Under the pieces are notes generated by a model that saw nothing but the letters and a program-made list of their open reading frames with translations, had not been told where the DNA came from and searched no databases. Below, one piece after another: positions 26,092-34,001 of a DNA stretch of 64,000 nt. This DNA is from Bin34 sp963422415. Lineage in GTDB: Bacteria > Chloroflexota > Anaerolineae > Caldilineales > Caldilineaceae. The stretch's first letter is position 1, and each line of letters opens with the position of its first letter. The stretch is taken from positions 1,426,001 through 1,490,000 of the forward strand of contig OY729430.1 in assembly GCA_963422415.1 (NCBI GenBank), given 5' to 3'. The position numbers were made by a program, and so were the translations under genes.

Positions 26092-27474
26092 TTAGCTGCG
26101 CTCGGCGTGGTACTGGTCCAGCAGCGCCTGAATTTCCATGTTTGCCGTCTTGACGGCGGTCTCGGCGGTCTCCTGCAATCCCAGCAGCTTGTCCCACAGA
26201 CTTGTGATGGGGGCTCCGCCATAGGCATGCATCTGTGACCCTTCACCGAACACCACGGGTGTGGCCCCTTCCGCCATGGAAGAGACGAAGGCGCCGGTGT
26301 TCTCGAACTGGTATTTTTCGGAGGCAATGGGCGCCCAGAGATTTTCGATATTGCGTGGGGTACCGCACAGACGCCCCCCATTGGCGATGATGGCCTGTCC
26401 GTCGTCGCTGAGAATGAACTCGATTACCTGCCAGGATGTATCCTTTTGTTCCGACGGGGCGGTGATGACGTGTCCATGCACATGCCCAAAGGTGTAGTTG
26501 TGAGCGTCCTCGCCGACCGGAGCCAGTTCCACGTCAAAGTTGATGCCTTCTTCCGTGGTGGCCAGTTCCCCATACAGCCGGGGCATGAACCAGGGACCTT
26601 CCAAGACCATGGCCACCCGTCCCGTGTCCACGCCCACGCCGCCGCCAGCAATCACATCGGGCCCCGGGGACCAACTGTTGGCGATGGTGTCGTACACTAC
26701 GAACTGCAGGCCGGAAATCACGTCGGGATGATCCCAACGGGCCTCCGTGGGTTCCACAATGGTGTCCCACTCCACATGGCCATTGCGGCGCATAAAGTTG
26801 GCGCAGCGTCCATAGGATCCATTCCAGCCCGCGGCCTGCGCCCATCCATATACCTGCGTGCCATCGTCGCGCGTATAGGAAAGCGATTCCACCGCCGCCT
26901 TGAACTCGTCCCAAGTCCAGCCCGCATATGGATAGCTCACGCCCTTCTCGTCGAAAATGTCCTTGTTGTAGTAGATGACCAGCGGCCCGGTGTCCGTGGG
27001 AGTCATATAGGTGTTGCCATCCCACTGGGTCATGCTGTTGTAGTTTTCGTTGTCCGGGAACATGGCGCTGGCATCAGAGGCCGCGATGTAGTCATCCAGC
27101 GGAGCCAGCACGCCGTTCTCGGCATAGGACTGGAACTGCCAGCCCTGGTAATAGAGGATGTCGGCCGAATCGCCACCGGCAAAGTTGGCCTGAATCTTTT
27201 CGTAATAGCCACCGGGATACTGTTCGACGGTGACATTCACGTTTTCATGGGTCTCCATGTAGGCATTGACCATGTTCTTGTATACCTCGGCGTCCTGCAC
27301 GTCCGCCCACGCGGAAAGACGGAGATCCACCGCTTCCTCGCCAGTGTCCGCCGCCTCGCCACCACTGCTGACAGGAGCCGCTGGGGCGCAGGCCGCCGCC
27401 ACCGCGAGCCCTGTGGCGCCTGCGGTCAACCTCAGAAAACCGCGCCTACTCAATAGACCGCTAAAATTCGACAT
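26092..27474 (-). CDS. Sugar ABC transporter substrate-binding lipoprotein
   Basis: Family-1 extracellular binding protein, 460 residues. It has a twin-arginine signal (SRRGFLRLTAG) and a lipobox AAAC at about residue 29, then a short Ser/Gly-rich linker. Family features include YNKDIFDEKGV, GWTWDEFKAAV and a C-terminal ALLDQYHAE. The ATG at 27474 is preceded by GAGGA eight bases upstream and is preferred over an ATG six codons earlier. It leads the operon with the two permeases and a PhyH oxygenase. A tRNA-Arg gene lies just upstream on the same strand. Confidence 0.93.
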   Translation of the reverse strand: MSNFSGLLSRRGFLRLTAGATGLAVAAACAPAAPVSSGGEAADTGEEAVDLRLSAWADVQDAEVYKNMVNAYMETHENVNVTVEQYPGGYYEKIQANFAGGDSADILYYQGWQFQSYAENGVLAPLDDYIAASDASAMFPDNENYNSMTQWDGNTYMTPTDTGPLVIYYNKDIFDEKGVSYPYAGWTWDEFKAAVESLSYTRDDGTQVYGWAQAAGWNGSYGRCANFMRRNGHVEWDTIVEPTEARWDHPDVISGLQFVVYDTIANSWSPGPDVIAGGGVGVDTGRVAMVLEGPWFMPRLYGELATTEEGINFDVELAPVGEDAHNYTFGHVHGHVITAPSEQKDTSWQVIEFILSDDGQAIIANGGRLCGTPRNIENLWAPIASEKYQFENTGAFVSSMAEGATPVVFGEGSQMHAYGGAPITSLWDKLLGLQETAETAVKTANMEIQALLDQYHAERS

Positions 27475-27586
27475 AACACATTCCTCTTTCATGCCTCAAG
27501 GATTGAAACGACATTGGCGCTGACCGTTGCCACAGTGGCTCCAGCGTCCGCCTTACAAGGACTGCACCGCAAATTCACGGTGAACA

Positions 27587-27659
27587 TACCCTCGACAGGA
27601 CTCGAACCTGTGCTTCCGGCTCCGGAGGCCGGCACTCTATCCATCTGAGCTACGAGGGC
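27587..27659 (-). tRNA. tRNA-Arg (anticodon CCG)
   Basis: 73 nt cloverleaf read on the minus strand: acceptor GCCCTCG / CGAGGGT (one G-U pair at the end), D-arm GCTC/GAGT, anticodon stem CCGGC/GCCGG with loop CTCCGGA giving anticodon CCG, and T-arm ACAGG-TTCGAGT-CCTGT. The discriminator base is A. CCA is not encoded. It decodes CGG. Confidence 0.95.
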
Positions 27660-27945
27660 CTGACAGCCTCTATATTATATATGGTATCAAGGAGTTGAAG
27701 ACTCTCTTGGTCCTAATTTCGCTTGGCGCTGGATGACAGAGCTTGGGACATACGTTGCCCGATCCGCAGAATCATCCACCATGCTGCCTCCGGCGGAAAG
27801 TCGGGATTCTGTCTTTGCCCAGAGAGTGTGTCTGCGCAAAAAGCGGGCGTGCAGGGGCGCAGGACGGGCTAGGCGGAGGAGAATCCCTGTTGCATTTTGA
27901 GAGCACAGGGTGCCAGAAATTGTCGGAACAGGCGCGGAAACGAGT
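27660..27945. other. Intergenic stretch between tRNA-Arg and the XRE gene
   Basis: About 290 bases in which no gene, integrase remnant or attachment-site repeat of the tRNA 3' end was found by eye. Confidence 0.4.
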
Positions 27946-27982
27946 TTGTCCCTTGACTTGTCGGCCCTATAATGTGTACTAT
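27946..27982 (+). promoter_or_regulatory. Promoter of the XRE gene with overlapping operator-like repeats
   Basis: Two overlapping promoter readings exist: TTGTCC (27946-27951) with TATAAT (27968-27973) at 16 bases, and TTGACT (27953-27958) with TACTAT (27977-27982) at 18 bases. Either places transcription start within about 12 bases of the ATG at 27992. The direct repeat TATGACA-TATGACA (27984-27997) covers the start codon and may be an autoregulatory operator. Confidence 0.6.
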
Positions 27983-27991
27983 GTATGACAT

Positions 27992-28342
27992 ATGACATTT
28001 GGAGGCTATCTTCGTGCAAGAAGAGAATTCATCCGGGCAAAGGATCGGTCCTTCTCGGTACGCCAAGTGGCCCACCGCATTGGAGTTGAACCCGCCTACT
28101 TGAGCAAAATTGAGCGGGATCAAGTGGCTCCGCCTTCGGAGCAGACCATTCGCCGCCTTGCCTGCGAATTGGACGAAGATCCCGACTTGCTTTTGGCAAT
28201 GGCCGGCAAGGTGTCCAGCGACCTGAAAGACATCATTCTGCAGCGTCCACAGCTGTTCGCCGACCTGCTGCGGCAACTCAAAAGCGCTCCTGATCATGCG
28301 ATTCTGACTGTCGTGCGCGAGATTCGCGATGGCGACTGGTAG
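27992..28342 (+). CDS. XRE-family helix-turn-helix regulator
   Basis: 116 residues. An XRE/Cro-C1 helix-turn-helix lies at about residues 18-65 (FSVRQVAHRIGV, PAYLSKIERDQVAPPSEQTI), followed by a short helical tail. The N-terminus TFGGYLRARRE belongs to the domain, so the ATG at 27992 is required although there is no Shine-Dalgarno sequence and almost no leader; translation is probably leaderless. It is followed 37 bases later by a large conserved gene of unknown function, with which it likely forms an operon. The XRE protein probably binds the TATGACA repeats over its own start. Confidence 0.88.
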   Translation: MTFGGYLRARREFIRAKDRSFSVRQVAHRIGVEPAYLSKIERDQVAPPSEQTIRRLACELDEDPDLLLAMAGKVSSDLKDIILQRPQLFADLLRQLKSAPDHAILTVVREIRDGDW

Positions 28343-28379
28343 ATGCAAGCGTTTGTCAATTTCAAGGATAAGGAAACTC

Positions 28380-29369
28380 ATGATCGAATTGAAACGCAAT
28401 CGACTGACATTTCGATTTCCCGATGTGCATGAGGAGGCCTGGTGCTCGATCGGGTTTCGGCGTACCCTGCGCATTCCCGATGACAATCGGGACTATCCCT
28501 TGCCGCCCGGGTTGGGGGATTTCCCGGTTTGTCATGTGGACGACCACCTTGACAAGGTGCCGGCCCGCTGGGGCCAACACGGCGGCGTCTTTCTGCCCAT
28601 GTACCAATCGGAAGCCATGTGGATCTCCTTCGATGGCGATTATCCCATGGCCGTGAAGGTGGCCGCCGGCAAGATTGATGCCTTGACCGGCGAAATCTGG
28701 CTGCAGCGTCGCAATGCCGCGGCTGAAGCCGCGGCATTGCGACAAGACCTAGTTGAAGATCCGCAGAATTACTTGGTGACGCCGGAGCAGCCTTGGCTGG
28801 ACGGATTCAACGTTGGCAAAGGATTGGTCCGACAGTTCGTTGCCATGCCGTTGGGGGAAGGATATTCGGCAGAGGAGCAGCTGACCGGAGAAAGCCAGCA
28901 CGGCGGTCTGCAGATCGTGGTGTATCCCATGAAGGCGGCAGTGTACGAAGCGGAAGCGATGAAAGCTGTTGACTACTGCTGCATCCCCGACATGAGTGTG
29001 GCTCCGGGCGGCCTCATGCACCAAGAGATCTACACAGATCCATACGGTTTGGAGGCTTGGGACCTGACAGCGCACTCTCGTTGCTTCGTGCACATTCTCA
29101 ACAGCATGCAGTTCTTCTCCGTGACCGGAATGGAACCGCCAAGCCTACCCCCTACGGCCTTGGATTACACGAATGCCGGAATGCCATGGTTCGAGTACTA
29201 TGGAGCAGACGGGAAGGCGTTGGCGGGAGCGATGAAATTGGCGGGCCTGGACAGTGTGGCTGCCATGAAATTGAAGCAGGGCAAGGGTATGTTGGAGAAC
29301 AACGATCCTGTCCGACCTGCCAAGGTTGTGAAGCTGAGTGGAGACAGGGTCCGAGAAGGCGATTTCTGA
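28380..29369 (+). CDS. Conserved protein of unknown function paired with XRE regulator
   Basis: 329 residues, soluble, no membrane segment. I recognise it as a widely distributed uncharacterised family (in actinobacteria, among others) with strongly conserved blocks: FRRTLRIPDD, DYPLPPGLG, VFLPMYQSEAMW, PWLDGFNVGKG, VRQFVAMPLG, EEQLTGESQHGGLQI and APGGLMHQEIYTDPYGL. I cannot assign a fold or reaction. ATG at 28380 has AAGGA nearby. Between AGKIDALTGEIW and EDPQNYLV there is an Ala-rich insert (NAAAEAAALRQ) encoded by a perfect 16-base-pair inverted repeat at 28708-28743, which I believe most relatives lack. Linked function with the XRE gene is likely from spacing. Confidence 0.75.
   Translation: MIELKRNRLTFRFPDVHEEAWCSIGFRRTLRIPDDNRDYPLPPGLGDFPVCHVDDHLDKVPARWGQHGGVFLPMYQSEAMWISFDGDYPMAVKVAAGKIDALTGEIWLQRRNAAAEAAALRQDLVEDPQNYLVTPEQPWLDGFNVGKGLVRQFVAMPLGEGYSAEEQLTGESQHGGLQIVVYPMKAAVYEAEAMKAVDYCCIPDMSVAPGGLMHQEIYTDPYGLEAWDLTAHSRCFVHILNSMQFFSVTGMEPPSLPPTALDYTNAGMPWFEYYGADGKALAGAMKLAGLDSVAAMKLKQGKGMLENNDPVRPAKVVKLSGDRVREGDF
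28708..28743 (+). repeat. Perfect palindromic element inside the coding region
   Basis: Sixteen-base arms (GTCGCAATGCCGCGGC and its exact complement) with a four-base loop TGAA. It encodes an in-frame Ala-rich insert of about 12 residues. The mRNA would form a very stable hairpin. It resembles in principle the in-frame palindromic elements described in Rickettsia; no second copy was noticed in this window. Confidence 0.8.
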
Positions 29370-29657
29370 CGAGGAGCCGATGACGGAGGCGATAGAGATG
29401 CCGCCTGCAAGTCTGCAGGAATGATCACAGGGGCCTGTGAAAGGTGCGGCGGTGGTTTTGATCGCTGAACGACAAGCGCAGAGAGGGGAGACACTGTGCA
29501 CTGGATTGTCTATTTGAATTCTGGGGCGGCAGCTTGCCCACCAGTCCCCTGGAGCAATCCGCAGGACTTGTCACAAAGTCAGAATTCAAGCCCAAGATTG
29601 CAATATGCCGCGTTTCTGACGTCTTGTCGGCAAGCTGCCTTTATTGCACGGCATAAG
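29370..29657. other. Intergenic stretch between convergent operons
   Basis: About 290 bases after the conserved unknown gene, with no recognisable gene. Terminator-like structures follow at 29658 and 29721. Confidence 0.4.
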
Positions 29658-29689
29658 AGACGGGATCCCGCAGACAAGGGATCCCGTCT
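29658..29689. terminator. Strong hairpin between convergent operons
   Basis: Twelve-base arms (AGACGGGATCCC / GGGATCCCGTCT) with an eight-base loop. It separates the plus-strand XRE operon from the minus-strand molybdenum hydroxylase operon and can serve both. On the minus strand it is followed by a T/C-rich stretch. Confidence 0.65.
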
Positions 29690-29720
29690 GAACCATATAG
29701 GCAATGCCGACCGGAATCGA

Positions 29721-29751
29721 CCCCCCCGTGCGCCTGCACAGGGAGGGGGGG
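29721..29751. terminator. Second GC hairpin downstream of the MoaD-like gene
   Basis: A run of seven C pairs with a run of seven G, enclosing an inner GTGC/GCAC stem. It begins about 20 bases after the MoaD-like stop and probably works with the hairpin at 29658-29689. Confidence 0.45.
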
Positions 29752-29770
29752 CAGATCTCCGGGAGCGCGA

Positions 29771-30085
29771 TCAAGGCGAAGGGCGGCCGCTCAGGCGTCT
29801 GTTTCTGCCGGCCTGTGCTCTCCTGCCCCCGCTGATGGCCGGCACGAAGTGCACTTCGCTGTCCGGCGTCACCTTGGAGCCCAGTCCTTTTGTGAGGACC
29901 ACGCCGTCAATGGCAATGGCGATGCCGGGCTTGACTCGTCCCTCGGCCAGTAATCGTTCCTTTGTGCCTGGACATTCCAAATCCAGATTGTCAATTACTT
30001 CACGGACCGTCTCGCCCGCTATTTCCAGCCGAGGCCGATCTCCGCTCAGCGGACGCATGAGTGGCGGTATCCAGACAGTGGGCAT
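29771..30085 (-). CDS. MoaD/ThiS-like ubiquitin-fold protein with extra C-terminal tail
   Basis: 104 residues. Residues 1-87 look like the MoaD/ThiS beta-grasp family (VREVIDNLDLECPGTKERLL, IAIAIDGV, DSEVHFVPAISGG). Family members end exactly at the Gly-Gly, which is adenylated and thiolated for sulfur transfer. Here the GG at 86-87 is followed by a 17-residue basic tail (RRAQAGRNRR and so on). Either the tail is removed by a protease, as for some archaeal and bacterial sulfur carriers, or the stop codon was lost. It lies 51 bases downstream of the molybdenum hydroxylase large subunit and is probably the last gene of that operon, consistent with a role in molybdopterin sulfuration. Confidence 0.75.
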   Translation of the reverse strand: MPTVWIPPLMRPLSGDRPRLEIAGETVREVIDNLDLECPGTKERLLAEGRVKPGIAIAIDGVVLTKGLGSKVTPDSEVHFVPAISGGRRAQAGRNRRLSGRPSP

Positions 30086-30136
30086 GGTCGGGAACTCGGC
30101 CGGAGATCGTCTGGACGCCTCGATAGTAGAGGGTGA

Positions 30137-32395
30137 TCAGGCAGCCTGTTGGGCCCATATCCGCTCCAGTACCTTGCCGGGCGACATGGGGAGTTCTTCC
30201 ATGCGCACCCCCAAGGCATCATGCAGGGCGTTGGCGATCGCGCCCGCGGGCGGCACAATCGGGGTTTCACCGCAGCCGCGCACCCCGTAGGGATGGTCGG
30301 GCCAAGGCACCTCGATCAGCGTCGTTTCAATCATGGGCAGATCCAGGGAAGTCGGCATGCGATAGTCCAAGAGGCTGGCGTTCAAGAGCGTGCCGTCATC
30401 TCCGTAGACATACTCTTCATTGATGGCCCACCCAATGCCTTGCGCCACGCCGCCTTGCATCTGGCCCTCTACATAGCTGGGATGAACGGCCTTGCCCACA
30501 TTCTGTAGAGCCGTGTAGCGCAGTATCTTGATCTTGCCGGTCTCTGGATCCACTTCCAAGTCCACGATGTGCAGTCCGAAGGCGGCTCCCCACTGATCCG
30601 GAGCCGCGGTGCCTGTGCCGACAATAGGGGCTCCGTGGGCATGGGCTTTCTCCGCCACTTCATTGAAGGTCACGCGGGTTCCGTTGGAGCTGAAAACTCC
30701 CTCTTCATACTGGATTGTGTCGGCGTCCACTTCCATTAGTTCGGCGGCGCGCCGGGCCATTTCCGCCCTCAGGCTCTGCCCTAGGTTATAGGCCGCCATG
30801 CCGGTGATGGCCGTCGTGCGGCTGCCACCCGTCAGATCGGTGTACCCCACCAGATCGGTGCCGACTACCTGGGCTTTCACCTGTTCATAGGGAATGTCCA
30901 GGGATTCCGCGAGTTGCATGGCAATGGAGGCCCGTGATCCCCCGATGTCCGTGGAGCCTTCCAACAGGCTGATGGAGCCGTCCGCGTCGACGCTGGCCGA
31001 AACCGAGGACTTGCCACCCCAGTTCATCCAGTAGCCCGCTGCCACGCCGCGCCCGCGAAAGGCGCCTTCCAAAGGAGTGGCATAGTGCGGATGGTCAATG
31101 GCGGTCTGGAGCGTCTCCATGTAGCCAATGCGGCCAAAGGGAAGGCCATTGGCCTGCCTGTCCCCTTCGACCACGGCATTCTGGAGACGAAATTCCAGTG
31201 GGTCCATGCCAACGGCCCGCGCCAGTTCATCCACCACGGATTCCGAGGCGAAGGCGGCATTGGTGCCGCCCGGAGCCCGGTAGGGGGAAGCTTTGGGCTT
31301 GTTGACCAGCACATCGTACCCGTCAACCTGCACGTTTTCCACTTTGTAGGGAGCCAGCACTACGCGGGAGGCGCTGGGCACGGGGGAACCCGGATACGCG
31401 CCCGCTTCATACGCCAGCATGGCTTGGGCTGCGGTGATGACGCCATCGTGGGTGGCACCCATCTTGACCTTGACGTACGAGCCGGAAGTGGGTCCTGTGG
31501 CCTTGATGACGTCCGCCCGCGACATCGCGATCTTGACAGGACGATGTCCGGCTTTCCGGGACAGGAGGGCCGCGACCGGCTCCACATACACCGGGATCTT
31601 GCCGCCGAAGCCACCGCCAATCTCGGTAGGCGTAACCGAGATCTCCGAAACCGGCTTCTGCAGGATGATCGCGGTTTGGCTGCGGGCGGCGAAGGCTCCC
31701 TGGGTACTGCACCAGATGTCAATACGATCATCGGCATTCCAGAGGGCCGTGGCCGCATGGGGTTCCACATATCCCTGATGTACGGTGGCCGTGTTGTATT
31801 CCCGCTCGATGACCACGTCCGCGGTGGCGAAACCCGCGTCCAGATTGCCCCGTGCATGGCAGAAGTGGGAAGCTACGTTGGTCTCGCCCTCCAGCGATTC
31901 GCCCAGTTCGTCGGTACGCAGATCGGAGAGCAGAATCGGAGCGTCATCGGCCATGGCTTGATGCACGTCCATGACAGGGGGCAGAACTTCGTAGGTGACT
32001 TCAATCAGCCCCGCGGCCGTGGCCGCCGTACCCAAGTCCACGGCCGCCACGGCGGCCACGGCATGGCCGTCATAGAGCGCCTTGTCATCGGCCAGAATGT
32101 TGTTGCTGGAATAGCGCAGATTGGCCACTCCTTTCCCCAAGTCTTCCATCTTGTCCGCCAGCGAGGGCAGATCCGCCCCTGTGACGACGGCACGGACGCC
32201 CGGCAAGGCTTCCGCCTTGGAAGTGTCGATGGCCACGATGCGGGCATGGGCATGCGGGCTGCGCACAATATGCCCGTACAGCATGCCCGGCAACAGAGTG
32301 TCGTTGCCGTATACGGCACGCCCCGTGACCTTGTCCACCCCGTCCGGTCGGGGTGGCCGGGAGCCCAGAATCTTGTATTGCGAAGAGGTGGTCAT
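30137..32395 (-). CDS. Molybdenum hydroxylase large subunit (xanthine dehydrogenase/CoxL family)
   Basis: 752-residue Mo-cofactor-binding subunit. The Mo-pterin motif GGGFGGK and the catalytic Glu segment RGCGETPIVPPAGA near the C-terminus are present. The active-site loop that in form I CO dehydrogenase carries the Cys reads SPYRAPGGTNAAFASE here, so this is not a form I CO dehydrogenase; an aldehyde, purine or other heterocycle hydroxylase is more likely. The start at 32395 is chosen because AGGAGA lies upstream and because it starts after the stop of the 2Fe-2S subunit gene. Operon order is FAD subunit, 2Fe-2S subunit, this subunit, MoaD-like protein. Confidence 0.92.
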   Translation of the reverse strand: MTTSSQYKILGSRPPRPDGVDKVTGRAVYGNDTLLPGMLYGHIVRSPHAHARIVAIDTSKAEALPGVRAVVTGADLPSLADKMEDLGKGVANLRYSSNNILADDKALYDGHAVAAVAAVDLGTAATAAGLIEVTYEVLPPVMDVHQAMADDAPILLSDLRTDELGESLEGETNVASHFCHARGNLDAGFATADVVIEREYNTATVHQGYVEPHAATALWNADDRIDIWCSTQGAFAARSQTAIILQKPVSEISVTPTEIGGGFGGKIPVYVEPVAALLSRKAGHRPVKIAMSRADVIKATGPTSGSYVKVKMGATHDGVITAAQAMLAYEAGAYPGSPVPSASRVVLAPYKVENVQVDGYDVLVNKPKASPYRAPGGTNAAFASESVVDELARAVGMDPLEFRLQNAVVEGDRQANGLPFGRIGYMETLQTAIDHPHYATPLEGAFRGRGVAAGYWMNWGGKSSVSASVDADGSISLLEGSTDIGGSRASIAMQLAESLDIPYEQVKAQVVGTDLVGYTDLTGGSRTTAITGMAAYNLGQSLRAEMARRAAELMEVDADTIQYEEGVFSSNGTRVTFNEVAEKAHAHGAPIVGTGTAAPDQWGAAFGLHIVDLEVDPETGKIKILRYTALQNVGKAVHPSYVEGQMQGGVAQGIGWAINEEYVYGDDGTLLNASLLDYRMPTSLDLPMIETTLIEVPWPDHPYGVRGCGETPIVPPAGAIANALHDALGVRMEELPMSPGKVLERIWAQQAA

Positions 32396-32414
32396 GTGGT
32401 GTTCTCCTGGTGGC

Positions 32415-32900
32415 TCAGGCAGACATGGCGTCAGCGGAATCAAGGACCGCACGCACTATCTTGTCGTAGCCGGTGCAACGGCACAGATTGCCGGCCAACC
32501 ACAGCCGCACGTCCCCTTCCGTAGGGTTGGGGTTCTCGTCCAGCAGGGCCTTGGTGGACACGATGAAGCCAGGTGTGCAGATGCCGCATTGCAGGGCAGC
32601 GTGCTCCAGATATTTCTGCTGAATGGGATGCAGGTCGGCCTCCGCGCAGGTGTCGGCTACGCCCTCGATGGTCAGCACGGCGCGGCCTTCCAGCTCGGGA
32701 GCCAGGACCAGGCACGAATTGACCAACACGCCATCCAAGATGATGTTGCAGGCGCCGCAGTTGCCGTTCCCGCAGCCTTCCTTGGATCCCGTCAGTCCCA
32801 GCGTCTCCCGAATCACTTCCAAGGCTGTCTGACGGGCTTCACACAGGAATACCTGGGGTTCCCCGTTAATGGTGCTGTTTACAACGATCTTATTGCTCAC
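32415..32900 (-). CDS. Molybdenum hydroxylase [2Fe-2S] subunit
   Basis: 161 residues with both cluster domains. The plant-ferredoxin-type motif GCGNGNCGACNIILDG plus a later Cys (LVNSC) binds the first cluster; CGICTPGF and NLCRCTGY in the helical domain bind the second. It transfers electrons from the Mo site to FAD. It lies 40 bases after the FAD subunit gene and 19 bases before the large subunit start. Confidence 0.95.
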   Translation of the reverse strand: MSNKIVVNSTINGEPQVFLCEARQTALEVIRETLGLTGSKEGCGNGNCGACNIILDGVLVNSCLVLAPELEGRAVLTIEGVADTCAEADLHPIQQKYLEHAALQCGICTPGFIVSTKALLDENPNPTEGDVRLWLAGNLCRCTGYDKIVRAVLDSADAMSA

Positions 32901-32940
32901 TGGTCAAGTTCTCCCTTGTAGGCACGCAAATGCGAATGAG

Positions 32941-33810
32941 TCAGGCTGCGCGGGCGCGGTCAATGGCTTTCTGCAAGGCCCGGCGAGTCAGGACTCCGGC
33001 CAGATGCTTGCGTTGCGGAATGGTGCCGCGCATGTCCGAGATGGGACGGGCCGCCTCTTCCGCAATCTGGCCTATCCGCGCGAACAGGGCGTCAGATATG
33101 TCTTGCCCCGCCAAGGCGGCTCCCGCCTCTTCCACCAGCAGCGGAACGGGGGCCACGGCTCCCAGCGACACAATTCCCTTCTGGATCCTGTTGCCTGACA
33201 GGACCACGGACACACCGGCTCCAACCACGGCGATGTCCATCTCGTTGCGTGGAATGAAGCGCAGGTAGGCGGCCCCGAAGCCCGCTGCCGGAGCCGGCAG
33301 ATGCACGGACACCAACAATTCGCCTGACTTCAAGACGTTGCTGCCTGGACCGGTGCAGAACTCGGCCACGGGAATGGTGCGATCGCCGGCGGGACCGGTT
33401 ACATGGGCCACCGCCTCGTGGACGATCAGATTGGGTGTGGAATCCGCGGCGGGGGACGAGTTGCACAGGTTGCCGCCAATGGTGGCGCGCCCTTGAATTT
33501 GGGTGCCCCCGATCAGGGACGAGGAGTCCAGCAGGGCCGGGTACAGCTGCCGAATGGAGCTGTCGCCGTTGATGCTATGACAGGGCACGCCCGCTCCCAG
33601 GGTCAGGCCTTGGCGGGCGTCGCAGGCATAGGCCATCAAGTTCGGGATGTGCTTGATATCCACCACCAGCGCAGGCGCGCCCTTGCCCTCCTTGAGCTGG
33701 GCCAGCAGATCGGTTCCGCCGCTCAGCACACGGGCCTGGCCATTTTGTTGGGTCAACAAGGACACGGCTTCATCCAAGGTCTTTGGCGCCGCGTAATCAA
33801 AAGCGTGCAA
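32941..33810 (-). CDS. Molybdenum hydroxylase FAD-binding subunit
   Basis: 289-residue FAD subunit (CoxM/XdhB type). FAD motifs are LSGGTDLLAQL near residue 29 and TIGGNLCNSSPAAD near 112. The start is a TTG at 33810 with a perfect AGGAGGAGG ribosome binding site six bases upstream; no ATG fits. It is the first gene of the hydroxylase operon, which faces away from the tRNA and XRE region. It passes electrons from the 2Fe-2S subunit to an external acceptor. Confidence 0.93.
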   Translation of the reverse strand: MHAFDYAAPKTLDEAVSLLTQQNGQARVLSGGTDLLAQLKEGKGAPALVVDIKHIPNLMAYACDARQGLTLGAGVPCHSINGDSSIRQLYPALLDSSSLIGGTQIQGRATIGGNLCNSSPAADSTPNLIVHEAVAHVTGPAGDRTIPVAEFCTGPGSNVLKSGELLVSVHLPAPAAGFGAAYLRFIPRNEMDIAVVGAGVSVVLSGNRIQKGIVSLGAVAPVPLLVEEAGAALAGQDISDALFARIGQIAEEAARPISDMRGTIPQRKHLAGVLTRRALQKAIDRARAA

Positions 33811-34001
33811 CAGGGCACCTCCTCCTAAAAAATCCTGCGGAAACGTCTCCCAAATGGGGCTTGCAATTCGCGTTCAGGTCGGTCCGGATCATAGCATAGG
33901 GCCGCGGGCTATGAGAAAACGCTCGTTCTTTGGGGCTGTGTTGGAAGAGCCGAAATCCGCGCTGGTGCGCACTCCGCGGAATCATCCGCCACTGCCCGCG
34001 G

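Noticed and set aside
27587..27659. tRNA-Arg as an integration site for a mobile element
   Set aside because: No integrase gene and no direct repeat of the tRNA 3' end was seen on either side.
29640..29760. Molybdenum cofactor riboswitch near the MoaD-like gene
   Set aside because: The structured segment is downstream of the operon's last gene, not in its leader, and consists of simple hairpins.
30137..33810. Form I (aerobic) CO dehydrogenase coxMSL
   Set aside because: The large subunit lacks the Cys-containing active-site loop of CoxL; it reads SPYRAPGGT, so another substrate is likely.
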